DNA of 32,449 nucleotides, taken from NCBI GenBank assembly GCA_019247515.1, contig JAFAOS010000573.1, positions 1 to 32,449 on the forward strand. Reading direction: 5' to 3'. The notes beneath the pieces were generated by a model. That model ran no database searches. It was not told the DNA's origin and saw only the letters and a program-made list of their open reading frames with translations. A program made the position numbers and the translations under genes. How positions within the stretch are numbered: the stretch's first letter is position 1; each line of letters starts with the position of its first letter. Below, in pieces: positions 1 to 8,719 of this stretch. The DNA comes from Chloroflexota bacterium (lineage in GTDB: Bacteria > Chloroflexota > UBA6077 > CF-72).

Positions 1-247
1 GGGCGAAGGTGATCAAACCGCGGATGATCCGTCGGACTTGAGCGTGGCGGATCGCTTCTTCAGGGGCTTCGAGATCGGCCACGTTGCGAGACTTGACTTC
101 GACCGCCACGAGATCACCCTCATGGATGAGGATGAGATCGACTTCCGCGTACCGAACGTGGTAATTACGTTCGAGGACTTGCGCTCCGAGTGAGACAAAG
201 TGTTCTTCGGCGAGGCGTTCACCCCGCCGACCGACGGCTTGCGTCAT
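1..247 (-). CDS. yraN: YraN/UPF0102 family endonuclease-like protein (3' part cut by window edge)
   Basis: The first 82 codons are present; the gene runs off the left edge of the window. The ATG at 247-245 overlaps the rnhB stop (ATGA), and the frame stays open to base 1. Visible family features are an N-terminal GRRGERLAEEHF-like helix, then E35 and D37 (AEVDLI) and E50-V-K52 (VAVEVKSR). These match the PD-(D/E)XK nuclease-like core of the UPF0102/YraN family. The biochemical role of the family is not settled; a nuclease-like role in DNA processing is inferred from the fold. The order rplS-rnhB-yraN is a common bacterial arrangement and supports the call. The overlap with rnhB suggests translational coupling. 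Confidence 0.9.
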   Translation of the reverse strand, partial: MTQAVGRRGERLAEEHFVSLGAQVLERNYHVRYAEVDLILIHEGDLVAVEVKSRNVADLEAPEEAIRHAQVRRIIRGLITFA

Positions 248-930
248 ACAAGGACGGGCGCTTCGGCCTCCTCTTGTTGATCCAACTGCAGGATCAGATC
301 GTCAAAACTGGTGGGCTGCAGCAGCATGAGCTTCACCGAGCCGAAGCCGGTGCGGTGGAACGGCGTGAGCCCGCGTTCGCGCAGGCCCTGGCGGTGGACG
401 CGGGTGGCGTAGCCCACGTTCTGCTCCCAGCCGTAGCCCGGGTAGCGCTCGGCGAGCTTGACCATCAGCCGGTCGCGCGTGACCTTGGCGACGATCGAGG
501 CGCTGGCGATGGCGTATGACAACGCGTCGCCGTCGACCACCGCGGTGTGCGGCCCCAGGTCGATGTCGCGAATCGACAGCCCGTCGACCAGGGCGTGGTC
601 GTACGGCCGCACCCGCCGCAAGGCGCGCCACATGGCCAGGTGCGAGGCGTGGTAGATATTCAGCTCGTTGATCTCGCGCACCGACGCGGCGCCCACGCCA
701 ACCCCCGCGGCGCGCTTGAGGATCTCGGGATACAGCCGCTCGCGCTGCTGCAGCGACAGGGTCTTCGAATCGCGCACGCCGGCGATCTTCCGGCAGTAGG
801 GCTTGACCACCAGCGCCGCGGCCACCACCGGCCCGGCCAGGCACGCCATGCCGACTTCGTCCACGCCTGCCACGCGACGCGCTCCGGCTCGCCAGAGCGC
901 CCACTCGCGCGCAAGCGTGGGGACGATCAT
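244..930 (-). CDS. rnhB: Ribonuclease HII with altered GRG motif
   Basis: A 228-residue RNase HII, which cleaves RNA in RNA/DNA hybrids and single ribonucleotides embedded in DNA. The four acidic catalytic positions are present: D24-E25 (AGVDEVG), D116 (LVDG) and D135 (DGDALS). Further family blocks are DSKTLS near 54-59, ELNIYHASHLAM near 89-100, IASASIVAKVTRD near 141-153 and GYATRVH near 173-179. The motif that is normally G-R-G directly after DE(A/V) reads G27-M28-A29. The residue before the last catalytic G-D, usually Lys, is Asp (D133). The ATG at 930 is followed by the conserved N-terminal beta strand at the usual distance. The gene sits 142 bases after rplS and overlaps yraN by four bases. 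Length is normal, so an active enzyme with altered junction recognition is more likely than a pseudogene. Confidence 0.95.
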   Translation of the reverse strand: MIVPTLAREWALWRAGARRVAGVDEVGMACLAGPVVAAALVVKPYCRKIAGVRDSKTLSLQQRERLYPEILKRAAGVGVGAASVREINELNIYHASHLAMWRALRRVRPYDHALVDGLSIRDIDLGPHTAVVDGDALSYAIASASIVAKVTRDRLMVKLAERYPGYGWEQNVGYATRVHRQGLRERGLTPFHRTGFGSVKLMLLQPTSFDDLILQLDQQEEAEAPVLV

Positions 931-1072
931 GCGCGACAGGCGGTCACGCGCGGCGGGTCGTCATGCGCAGCGGCTCGTCATGCTCGAGGCCTCGTCATGC
1001 GTCATGCGCCCCGGCTCGTCAGGCGCTGACGCATTCTCATGTGCCGAGCGTCGCCAGCGCCGAGGCGCGGCC
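931..1072 (-). repeat. Cluster of short (A)TGACGA(G/C) repeats between rplS and rnhB
   Basis: Read on the minus strand, this 142-base gap holds about five copies of a degenerate GCATGACGAG-like word between 960 and 1030, some nearly back to back. A similar TGACGC word recurs in the gap on the other side of rplS. No ORF with family features and no clear terminator was seen. Function unknown. Confidence 0.5.
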
Positions 1073-1477
1073 TCATGCCCCGGAGCGTGCCCCCGCGCCA
1101 GCCCGCGTCGACTGGCCCTGGCCGCCGCGCCGGCTGCCCTTCTCCTTGATGCGCGCCGCCTTGCCCGTCAGCCCGCGCAGGTAGAACAGCTTGGCGCGCC
1201 GCACCGCGCCGTGCCGCGCGACCTCGACCTTCTCGACGCGCGGCGACTGGAACATGAACGTGCGCTCGACACCCACGCCATGCGTCACCCGCCGCACGCG
1301 GAAGCAGCCGTCATAGGCGTTGGGCTTCTTGACCTCGAGCACCACCCCTTCGAACATCTGCGGCCGCTCGCGGTTGCCCTCGACCACCCGCACGTGGACG
1401 CGCACCGTGTCGCCCGGGCGAATCGCGGGCAGGTCTCCGCGCCGCTCCAGGCGCAGCAAATCAGCAATCTCAGGCAT
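1073..1477 (-). CDS. rplS: 50S ribosomal protein L19
   Basis: A 134-residue L19, a protein at the 30S-50S interface of the ribosome. The frame is open for 42 more codons upstream, but the family begins at the ATG at 1477 ([19 protein letters not shown]), so that start is preferred. The hallmark core follows: [19 protein letters not shown], a [10 protein letters not shown] block, [14 protein letters not shown], and the PRVEKVEV / [21 protein letters not shown] tail. L19 is usually about 115-120 residues; the extra length is a Gly/Arg/Ala-rich C-terminal tail. A TATACT hexamer on the minus strand (bases 1503-1508), about 26 bases before the ATG, could be a -10 element, but no matching -35 was found. 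rnhB and yraN follow on the same strand. Confidence 0.96.
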   Translation of the reverse strand: MPEIADLLRLERRGDLPAIRPGDTVRVHVRVVEGNRERPQMFEGVVLEVKKPNAYDGCFRVRRVTHGVGVERTFMFQSPRVEKVEVARHGAVRRAKLFYLRGLTGKAARIKEKGSRRGGQGQSTRAGAGARSGA

Positions 1478-1558
1478 AACTCGTCTACTAAATCTCGCGG
1501 CGAGTATACCCGAGACGTTCGCGCCGCCAGCCAGCGAAGCATGTCGCCAGTGTGCGCG

Positions 1559-1651
1559 GCGAGGCGTCACACGCAGCGTCACGCCGGAGGCGGAAAGCGT
1601 CACCGCGGACCAAAAAGCGTCACGCGCCGACCAGAAAGCGTCTCGGGAGTG
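1559..1651 (-). repeat. Short TGACGCTTT repeats upstream of rplS
   Basis: On the minus strand this part of the 174-base gap between the helicase-C-like gene and rplS has four TGACGC words plus a variant GAGACGCTTTC. The best copies (GTGACGCTTT) are spaced about 21-24 bases apart. They lie in a stretch that is open in the rplS frame but does not resemble L19. Their nature is unknown; a degenerate tandem repeat is the simplest description. Confidence 0.45.
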
Positions 1652-3469
1652 TCACAATTTGGGTTTGCGGCGTCTCGGATGCGCGCCGCGCCGTGCTGCG
1701 CGGGCCGTCGCCGGCCGCGCGCCCAGCGTGCCCGCCAATCGGTTCGCCGCGGCGCGCAGCTCGGCCAGGCGCGGCGGCGGAAACTGGTGCTCCAGACGTT
1801 CGAGCAGCCCCGTCGACCCCTCCAGCTCGGCCAGGCGCTCGGGCCACGCCACCTGAAACGCGAGCAGGCTCACCAGCAGAAACTCCAGCACCTGCTCGTC
1901 CACCAGCCCCGCGTAGGCGCTCCTGGGCTCCGAGGCCAGCCGCAGCGCGGCATCCACCCGCGGCAGCTGCCCGGCCGCGCGCAGAGCAGCCGCCAGCTCC
2001 AGCGCGTCCGCGGCCGCCACTTCGACCGTGCTCGGCGCCAGTCGGCCGCGCACGAACGGACGCACGCCTTCCTCGGCGATCGCCGCGTCGACTTCGGCCG
2101 CGGAGCGACCCTCCATGATCACCGCCGGGCGGATCGTCAACGCCCCAAAGCGCGCGTCCCAGGCGCTCACGCGCTCGTCGACCACCGCCGGCAAATCCGC
2201 CCGCGTCAGCTGCTGGAGCAGCTCGCGGCATTCGGCAATCGACCCCCCGCTGCTCAGCGCCGCAGCCACGTGGCCCTGGACCAGGTGATAGCGCGAGAGC
2301 CGCGATCGCTCGCGCAGAACCAGGTATCGCTCCGAGCGCAGCAGCGCGCCGAGCCGCGTGGTCGCCGGCGCGATCAGCTCGGCCGCACCTTCCCAGCGGC
2401 ACGCCTCAGCCGCGGCAGCCGATGCGCGCGCCCGTCGCGAGATCAACCGCCCGTCACGACTGACCGAGACGACGCCCAGCCAGTAGAAAGGTCCGAGCAC
2501 GAAAAAACGCAACAGCGCGTGCTCGACGCGCGACCAGTCGGCACCTTGCAGCAGCAGCAGTCCCCGCGGACTCAGCTGCTCGCGCACGATCGTCGGCCGC
2601 GTCTGTCGCAGCCAGCGCGAGAGCGCCTCGACGTGCAACCAACCGTCCTCGGGCGCATCCTCGACCACCTCCACCATCGCGCGACGCAGGCCGACTGGGT
2701 CGATCAGCTCGGTCCCGTTACGCTCATCCGCGTCGACCTCGGCAATCCCAGAGTGGTCGAGCTCCGACCAGCTGGCGTCGCGGACGTACGCGCGCCAGGC
2801 ACGCTCGGCAAGGGCTCGGGGATCGTCGAGCAGGCGCGGCAGATGAGCCGCGGGCGCCAGGGCGCCGTCCGCGCGATGCACCAGCCAGCCGGCGCCCGCG
2901 GCCAGGTGACGGAAGAAGTTCCAGCGCGCGTCCCAGGCCCAGCCGCCTGGCTCTTCCGACCAGCCCCGCACGTCGGCTTCCAGGTGGCCGCCCGGTCGTG
3001 TCAGGGCGCTGACGAGCGTCAGCAAGCTGAAGGCCGGGTCGCTCCAGCGCGGGTCGGCCGGCGCGGGCGCATCGGCGACCAGCGCGGAGGGCGGCGCAGG
3101 CGCCGGCAGCAGATCGAGAAGCTCGTCGGGAACGACGTACACCTCGCCGCGGAGCGGCCCGCCCGCGGCGAACACGCGGTACAGCCAGCCGCGGTCGGCC
3201 AGATCTTCGGCAGCGCCGGGGTGTTCGCTGTCGACCAGCAGTCCGCGCAGCTCGCCAGCGGAAGATCGCGCGGAGGCCAGGACCGAGCGCTCGCCCTCGC
3301 TCAATCCGCCGAGCTGGGCCTCGACGTAGCTCCGATCGCCGAATCGCTCGGTGATGCGCGCGATCAGCTCATCGCGCGTGGTGCCGTCGTCGTGCGCCAG
3401 ACCGTGCGCGCCGGCCACCCGACGCAGCGTCGCGGTGGCCGATTCGTCGAGCGCCTCCGCCAGGCGCAA
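1652..3469 (-). CDS. Helicase-C-domain-like DNA-binding protein without helicase motor
   Basis: A 605-residue soluble protein resembling the helicase_C_3 (XPB/Ssl2-associated) proteins annotated in actinobacteria and Chloroflexota. The N-terminus (RLAEALDESATATLRRVA) matches the short helical repeat that opens this family. The recognisable block lies near residues 390-455: SRYHLVQGHVAAAL, then SIAECRELLQQLTRADLP, then AWDARFGALTIRPAVIME. There are no Walker A or DEAH motifs, so this is not a complete helicase. The C-terminus is basic (RAARRGAHPRRRKPKL), consistent with nucleic-acid binding. The start is a TTG at 3469, 19 bases after the hppA stop, with AGGA upstream, so the two genes are probably co-transcribed. 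The molecular role is unknown; DNA repair or transcription-coupled work is a guess from XPB. Confidence 0.7.
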   Translation of the reverse strand: MRLAEALDESATATLRRVAGAHGLAHDDGTTRDELIARITERFGDRSYVEAQLGGLSEGERSVLASARSSAGELRGLLVDSEHPGAAEDLADRGWLYRVFAAGGPLRGEVYVVPDELLDLLPAPAPPSALVADAPAPADPRWSDPAFSLLTLVSALTRPGGHLEADVRGWSEEPGGWAWDARWNFFRHLAAGAGWLVHRADGALAPAAHLPRLLDDPRALAERAWRAYVRDASWSELDHSGIAEVDADERNGTELIDPVGLRRAMVEVVEDAPEDGWLHVEALSRWLRQTRPTIVREQLSPRGLLLLQGADWSRVEHALLRFFVLGPFYWLGVVSVSRDGRLISRRARASAAAAEACRWEGAAELIAPATTRLGALLRSERYLVLRERSRLSRYHLVQGHVAAALSSGGSIAECRELLQQLTRADLPAVVDERVSAWDARFGALTIRPAVIMEGRSAAEVDAAIAEEGVRPFVRGRLAPSTVEVAAADALELAAALRAAGQLPRVDAALRLASEPRSAYAGLVDEQVLEFLLVSLLAFQVAWPERLAELEGSTGLLERLEHQFPPPRLAELRAAANRLAGTLGARPATARAARRGAHPRRRKPKL

Positions 3470-3488
3470 CAGAAACTGCTGATCCTGC

Positions 3489-5630
3489 TCAGCGGGTGAT
3501 GAACAGGGGCGCCATCACCAGCGTGATCGTGCTGAGCAACTTGATCAGCACGTGCAGCGAAGGTCCCGCGGTGTCTTTGAACGGATCGCCCACGGTATCG
3601 CCGACGACCGAAGCGGCGTGGGCGTCGGTGCCCTTGCCCAGGACCGTGCCACCGTCACCTTTCAGCATGCCAAGCTCGATGAACTTCTTGGCGTTGTCCC
3701 ACGTGCCCCCCGAGTTGTTGAGCACGGTGGCCATGAGAATGCCGCCCATCGTGCCAACCATGAGCAGACCGGCGGCAGCCTCGGCCTTCAGCACGAAGCC
3801 GACAACGATCGGGTACAGGACGGCCAGCAAGCCCGGCAGGATCATCTCGTGAAGACCGGCGCGGGTGGTGATGTCCACGGCGCGAGCATAGTCGGGCCGT
3901 TCGGTGCCCTCCATGATGCCGGGGTGCTCGCGGAACTGGCGGCGCACCTCCTCGATGATCGCGCCAGCCGCGTTGCCAACGGCGCGGATCGCGAGCGAGC
4001 TGAACAGGAAGATCAGCATCAGGCCCAGGAAGCCACCGATGAACACCGTCACGTTCGATAGGTCGACCGGGAAGCTCGTGAGGTTCTCGCGCAGCTTGAC
4101 CTCGTCCAGGTAGGCCGAGAAGAGAAGGAAGGCGGCGAGGGCGGCCGAGCCGACCGCGTAGCCCTTGGTGAGCGCCTTGGTGGTGTTGCCGATGCCGTCG
4201 AGCACGTCGGTGATGTGCCGCACGTCGGCCGGCGCCTGTGAGAACTCGGCGATGCCGCCAGCGTTATCGGTGATGGGACCAAACGTGTCCATCGACAGCA
4301 CGTACGCCACGGTGGTCAACATGCCCATCGTCGCCACCGCGGTGCCGAACAAGCCCGGGTTGACGCCGCCGGTGGCGAGGGCCGGAGTCAGCGAGCCGGC
4401 CTGGACACCGAAAAAGTACGACAACCCCAACGCGATGGCGATGATGACGGCCGTGACGCCGGTGCTCTCCAGCCCCACGGCGAAGCCCGAAATGATGTTG
4501 GTCGCCGGGCCTGTCCGCGACGCACGGGCCAGCTCCTGCACCGGCCGCCAACCCCCAGCGGTGTAGTACTGAGTGATGTACACGAACGCGACGCTGGTCA
4601 GCAGACCGGTCAGCCCAGCGAGGGCGAACCAGTAGTTCTGATCGAGCATGATCCAGACAACCGCGAAGATGCCAATCGCCGCGACGATCGTCATGGCCCA
4701 GTAGCCCTGGTCCAGCTTGCGCTGTGGGTCGGAGACGTCGCCGACGCCGACCGCCAGAATGCCGACCATCGACGCAAACACGCCGATCGAGCGCACCACG
4801 AGCGGGAAGAACACCCACGAGGTGTTGCCTGTCACGACGTACAGGGAGACGCCGAGGATCATGGCTCCGATGTTTTCCGCGGCGGTTGATTCGAAGAGAT
4901 CGGCGCCACGCCCGGCGCAGTCGCCGACGTTATCGCCCACCAGGTCGGCGATCACGGCCGCGTTGCGCGGATCGTCTTCAGGAATACCAGCCTCGACCTT
5001 GCCGACCAGGTCGGCGCCCACGTCGGCGGCCTTGGTGTAGATGCCACCCCCCAACTGGGCGAACAGCGCCACAAACGACGCCCCAAAGCCGAAGCCGACG
5101 ATCGAGAAGGGGACCAGGGCCGGGCCGCTGAGCAGCGGCTGGCCCGGAACCAGGTTGAAGCCGCCGTATAGCCAGAACATGAGCAGCACGCCCAGCATGC
5201 TCATCGACACCACCAGGAAGCCCGAGACGGCGCCGCCTCGCAGGGAGACGATGATGGCATCGCGCACACTGCGCTGAGCAGCGGCTGCCGTGCGCAGGTT
5301 GGCCTGCACGGCGATGAACATGCCGATGAACCCGGCCAGACCCGAACAGAACGCGCCCACCAGGAAGGCTATGGAGGTACGCACGCCGAGGCCCGGATCG
5401 TTGGCCAGGCCACCAATCAGGCCACCGATGATGACCGCGGCGATGATCGCAAACAACGCGATCGTGCGGTACTGACGATTGAGGAACGCCATGGCGCCCT
5501 CGAAGATCAGGGCGGCAACCTCCTGCATCGCCTTGGTGCCCTTGTCCTGGGAAAGCACATCCCGTGCAAGCCAGAAGGCAAACAGGATCGCGAAGATCCC
5601 CGAGAACAACACGACTGGCCAGAATTCCAT
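3489..5630 (-). CDS. hppA: Membrane-bound K+-independent proton-translocating pyrophosphatase
   Basis: A 713-residue integral membrane pyrophosphatase (about 16 helices) that couples pyrophosphate hydrolysis to ion export across the cytoplasmic membrane. The substrate-binding region DVGADLVGKVEAGIPEDDPR is intact, followed by DLVGDNVGDCAGRGADLFES. A second acidic block occurs near the C-terminus (TDAHAASVVGDTVGDPFKDT). The K+-dependence determinant reads GNTTKALTKG, with Lys at 485 and Thr at 488. K+-requiring enzymes have Ala and Gly at these places, so this is predicted to be the K+-independent H+ pump. The ATG at 5630 has a strong Shine-Dalgarno (AGGAG, about 6 bases upstream). Transcription is divergent from acnA. 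No clear promoter was recognised in the 257-base gap. Confidence 0.97.
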   Translation of the reverse strand: MEFWPVVLFSGIFAILFAFWLARDVLSQDKGTKAMQEVAALIFEGAMAFLNRQYRTIALFAIIAAVIIGGLIGGLANDPGLGVRTSIAFLVGAFCSGLAGFIGMFIAVQANLRTAAAAQRSVRDAIIVSLRGGAVSGFLVVSMSMLGVLLMFWLYGGFNLVPGQPLLSGPALVPFSIVGFGFGASFVALFAQLGGGIYTKAADVGADLVGKVEAGIPEDDPRNAAVIADLVGDNVGDCAGRGADLFESTAAENIGAMILGVSLYVVTGNTSWVFFPLVVRSIGVFASMVGILAVGVGDVSDPQRKLDQGYWAMTIVAAIGIFAVVWIMLDQNYWFALAGLTGLLTSVAFVYITQYYTAGGWRPVQELARASRTGPATNIISGFAVGLESTGVTAVIIAIALGLSYFFGVQAGSLTPALATGGVNPGLFGTAVATMGMLTTVAYVLSMDTFGPITDNAGGIAEFSQAPADVRHITDVLDGIGNTTKALTKGYAVGSAALAAFLLFSAYLDEVKLRENLTSFPVDLSNVTVFIGGFLGLMLIFLFSSLAIRAVGNAAGAIIEEVRRQFREHPGIMEGTERPDYARAVDITTRAGLHEMILPGLLAVLYPIVVGFVLKAEAAAGLLMVGTMGGILMATVLNNSGGTWDNAKKFIELGMLKGDGGTVLGKGTDAHAASVVGDTVGDPFKDTAGPSLHVLIKLLSTITLVMAPLFITR

Positions 5631-5887
5631 TTTGGCTCCTACATTCCCGACGACCGACGCACGCCGACGACGGTCAAAATGTCAGGGATGGCCGCCGACC
5701 GTGCGGAGCGAGGCTCTGGACAAGGACCACGCACGGCGACGCTTCACACGCTGCGTCGGGGATGTTACCACTTCGGCGGTCGCCGACGCGGGCGAGTTTG
5801 CGCGGCGGTTGCAGATACCCCGTAGCGGTACGATGTAGATCAATCGGGTGACACGCAAACCAACCCACCCCGCGGGAGGCTGAAGAT
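5631..5887. promoter_or_regulatory. Divergent gap between hppA and acnA
   Basis: This 257-base region must hold the promoters of both genes. It contains the SD elements of hppA (AGGAG near 5636-5640 on the minus strand) and acnA (GGGAGG near 5875-5880). It also has a CGACGC/GCGTCG inverted repeat near 5737-5758. A TTGCAG at 5809-5814 is a possible acnA -35, but no good -10 follows at the right distance. No ORF with family features was seen. Confidence 0.4.
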
Positions 5888-8698
5888 ATGACTGGCTCCC
5901 AGGCGCCCGGCAGCGCCTTTCGTGGTGCTCGCGCGTCGCTGGAGACCGCCGGCGGCGCCCTGACCTATTACCGACTCGCCAGTCTGACCGAGCAGGGCCT
6001 GGCGTCGTCCATCGATCGACTGCCCATCACCATCAAGGTGCTCCTCGAAAGTCTGATCCGCAACGCCGGCAATGGCGTCGTCCGCGACACCGAGATCCAG
6101 GCGCTGGCGCGGTGGAGCCCGAAACCGCAGTCCGAATCCGAAGCGGAGTTCCCGTTCTATCCCGCGCGCGTGCTGATGCAGGATTTCACGGGCGTGCCGG
6201 CCGTGGTGGACCTGGCCGCCATGCGCTCGGCCATCGCGCGGCTCGGGGGCGACCCGAAGCGCATCAACCCGCTGGTACCGGTCGACCTGGTCATCGATCA
6301 CTCCGTGCAGGTCGACTACTTCGGCACCTCCGACGCCTTCAATTTGAACGTCGACCGCGAGTACGAGCGCAACATGGAGCGCTACGCACTGCTGCGCTGG
6401 TCTCAGGCCGCCTTCCAAAACTTTCGCGTGGTTCCGCCAGGTCGCGGCATCGTCCACCAGGTCAACCTCGAATACCTGGCCAGCGTCGTCCACCGACGCG
6501 CGGCTGACGGAGAGACGATTGCCTACCCCGATTCACTGGTGGGCACGGACTCGCACACGACGATGGTCAATGGCCTGGGCGTCCTCGGCTGGGGCGTGGG
6601 CGGCATCGAGGCCGAGGCGGTGCTCCTGGGTCAGCCGCTGTACCTGCTCGTGCCGGAGGTAGTCGGGCTGCGCTTCCACGGACAGATGCCCGACGGCGCG
6701 ACCGCCACGGACCTGGTGCTGACCGTCACGCAGTTGTTGCGGCGGCGCGGGGTAGTCGGCCGCTTCGTCGAGTTCACCGGGCCCGGCTTGAGTCAGCTGG
6801 GCCTGGCCGATCGCGCCACGATCTCGAACATGTGTCCCGAATACGGCGCGACCGCGGCGCTGTTCCCCGTAGACGACGAGACCCTGCGCTATTTACGGCT
6901 GACCGGCCGCGACCCCGCGCTGGTGGACGTGGTCGAGCGCTACACAAAGGAACAGGGACTCTTTCGCACCGACACCACGCCCGATCCGGCATTCACCGAC
7001 GTGCTCGAGCTGGACCTGGGCACGGTCGAGCCCAGCCTGGCGGGCCCGCGGCGGCCACAGGATCGGGTCACCCTGGCGACGATTGGCCAGAGCATCCGCG
7101 GCGCGTTCCCCAATCAATTTGCCCACGGCGCCAATGGCAATGCCAGCGCTTCGATCAAGCTCGTCGACGCCAACGCGGGTACCGTGCAGCAGGTGCCGGT
7201 CGAAGGTCCAGAAGCCGGCGGCATCGAGGTCAAGCTCGCCGGCCAGACCGCCAGCGTGCGACACGGCTCGGTGGTCATTGCGGCGATTACCAGCTGCACC
7301 AACACGTCGAACCCGTTGGTGATGCTCGGGGCTGGCCTGCTGGCCAGGAAAGCGGTCGAAAAAGGACTCACGGTTAGCCCCGCGGTCAAGACCAGTCTGG
7401 CGCCCGGCTCGCGCGTGGTGACGGACTATCTCAAGCGCGCCGGTCTGATGCCGTACCTGGAGGCGCTGCAGTTCCACGTGGTCGGTTACGGCTGCACCAC
7501 GTGCATTGGCAACAGTGGTCCCCTCGCCGAGCCGGTGGCAGAGGCAGTCCAGGACAACGGCCTGGTTGTGGCGGCCGTGCTGAGCGGCAATCGCAACTTC
7601 GAAGCCCGCATTCATCCCCAGGTGCGCGCTTCGTATCTCGCCTCGCCGCCGCTGGTGGTCGCCTTCGCGCTGGCGGGCACCGTCGACATCGATCTGACGT
7701 CCCAGCCACTCGGCGCTGATCGCAGCGGGACGCCGGTCTATCTCAAAGACATCTGGCCCAAACAGAGCGAGATCCGCGAGGTGTTGCAGCAGGCGGTCGG
7801 TCCCGACCAGTTCCAGCAGGAGTACGCTGAGGTCTTCGACGGCGACGAGCACTGGCGCGGGTTGCCGCTGCCTGCCCAGGGCGACCTGTTCGAGTGGGAC
7901 CCCGAATCGACCTACGTCCAGGAGCCGCCGTACTTCGAGGGTCTGACCCGCGAGCCCGCGCCGCTGACGGACATCGAAGACGCGCGTGTGCTGGTCATGC
8001 TGTCGGACTCGATCACGACCGACCACATCTCGCCGGCGGGCTCGATTCCCAAGGACGCACCCGGTGGCCGCTACCTGTTGGAGCATGGCGTGGCGCAGCG
8101 CGACTTCAACTCGTATGGCGCGCGGCGGGGCAATCACCAGGTCATGATGCGCGGCACGTTCGGCAACGTCCGCCTGCGCAACGAGCTCGTACCGGATAAG
8201 GAAGGCGATTGGACGCTGAAGCTGCCACCCGACTGGGTGCTCAACCCTGCCGGTGAGGTGGAGCGCATCTTCGACGCCTCGATGCAGTACCAGAGCGAGA
8301 AGGTGCCACTGGTAGGCATCGTGGGCAAGGAGTACGGCAGCGGCTCGTCGCGCGACTGGGCGGCGAAGGGCACGGCGCTGCTGGGGATGCGGGCGGTGAT
8401 CGCCGAGAGCTACGAGCGGATCCACCGCAGCAACCTGGTCGGCATGGGCGTGCTGCCGCTGCAGTTCATGGAGGGACAGTCGCGGTCGTCGCTGAAGTTG
8501 AACGGACTGGAGACGTTCAGCATCTCGGGCATCGCGGAGGGGCTCCGACCTGGACAGGTTCTGAACGTACACGGCCGCCGCGCCGACGGCAGCGAGTTCG
8601 CCTTCGACGTGGTGTGCAGAATCGATACGCCGATCGAGATCGAGTACTACCGCCACGGGGGCATCCTGCCGTACGTCCTGCGACTGTTGCTCGAGTAA
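5888..8698 (+). CDS. acnA: Aconitate hydratase A
   Basis: A 936-residue AcnA/IRP-type aconitase, interconverting citrate and isocitrate in the TCA cycle. The three cysteines that hold the [4Fe-4S] cluster are C470 (ITSCTNTSNP) and C536 and C539 (GYGCTTCIGNSG). Their spacing of 66 and 3 residues equals that of E. coli AcnA. Other blocks are DSHTTMVNGLGVLGWGVGGI near 218-237, the MCPEYGATAALFPVDDETLRYL region, and GKEYGSGSSRDWAAKG in the C-terminal swivel domain. The ATG at 5888 has GGGAGG upstream. Length is within the range of actinobacterial AcnA. The tricorn gene starts 21 bases after the stop, so some co-transcription is possible. Confidence 0.98.
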   Translation: MTGSQAPGSAFRGARASLETAGGALTYYRLASLTEQGLASSIDRLPITIKVLLESLIRNAGNGVVRDTEIQALARWSPKPQSESEAEFPFYPARVLMQDFTGVPAVVDLAAMRSAIARLGGDPKRINPLVPVDLVIDHSVQVDYFGTSDAFNLNVDREYERNMERYALLRWSQAAFQNFRVVPPGRGIVHQVNLEYLASVVHRRAADGETIAYPDSLVGTDSHTTMVNGLGVLGWGVGGIEAEAVLLGQPLYLLVPEVVGLRFHGQMPDGATATDLVLTVTQLLRRRGVVGRFVEFTGPGLSQLGLADRATISNMCPEYGATAALFPVDDETLRYLRLTGRDPALVDVVERYTKEQGLFRTDTTPDPAFTDVLELDLGTVEPSLAGPRRPQDRVTLATIGQSIRGAFPNQFAHGANGNASASIKLVDANAGTVQQVPVEGPEAGGIEVKLAGQTASVRHGSVVIAAITSCTNTSNPLVMLGAGLLARKAVEKGLTVSPAVKTSLAPGSRVVTDYLKRAGLMPYLEALQFHVVGYGCTTCIGNSGPLAEPVAEAVQDNGLVVAAVLSGNRNFEARIHPQVRASYLASPPLVVAFALAGTVDIDLTSQPLGADRSGTPVYLKDIWPKQSEIREVLQQAVGPDQFQQEYAEVFDGDEHWRGLPLPAQGDLFEWDPESTYVQEPPYFEGLTREPAPLTDIEDARVLVMLSDSITTDHISPAGSIPKDAPGGRYLLEHGVAQRDFNSYGARRGNHQVMMRGTFGNVRLRNELVPDKEGDWTLKLPPDWVLNPAGEVERIFDASMQYQSEKVPLVGIVGKEYGSGSSRDWAAKGTALLGMRAVIAESYERIHRSNLVGMGVLPLQFMEGQSRSSLKLNGLETFSISGIAEGLRPGQVLNVHGRRADGSEFAFDVVCRIDTPIEIEYYRHGGILPYVLRLLLE

Positions 8699-8719
8699 GA
8701 ACTCGTTAGTATTCCTCGC

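Noticed and set aside
803..3499. Long plus-strand open frame of 898 codons
   Set aside because: It is antisense to rplS and the helicase-C-like gene, has an Arg/Gln/Pro-rich composition and no family features; a GC-driven shadow.
5809..5841. acnA promoter with TTGCAG as -35
   Set aside because: No acceptable -10 hexamer occurs at 16-18 bases; not listed as a promoter.
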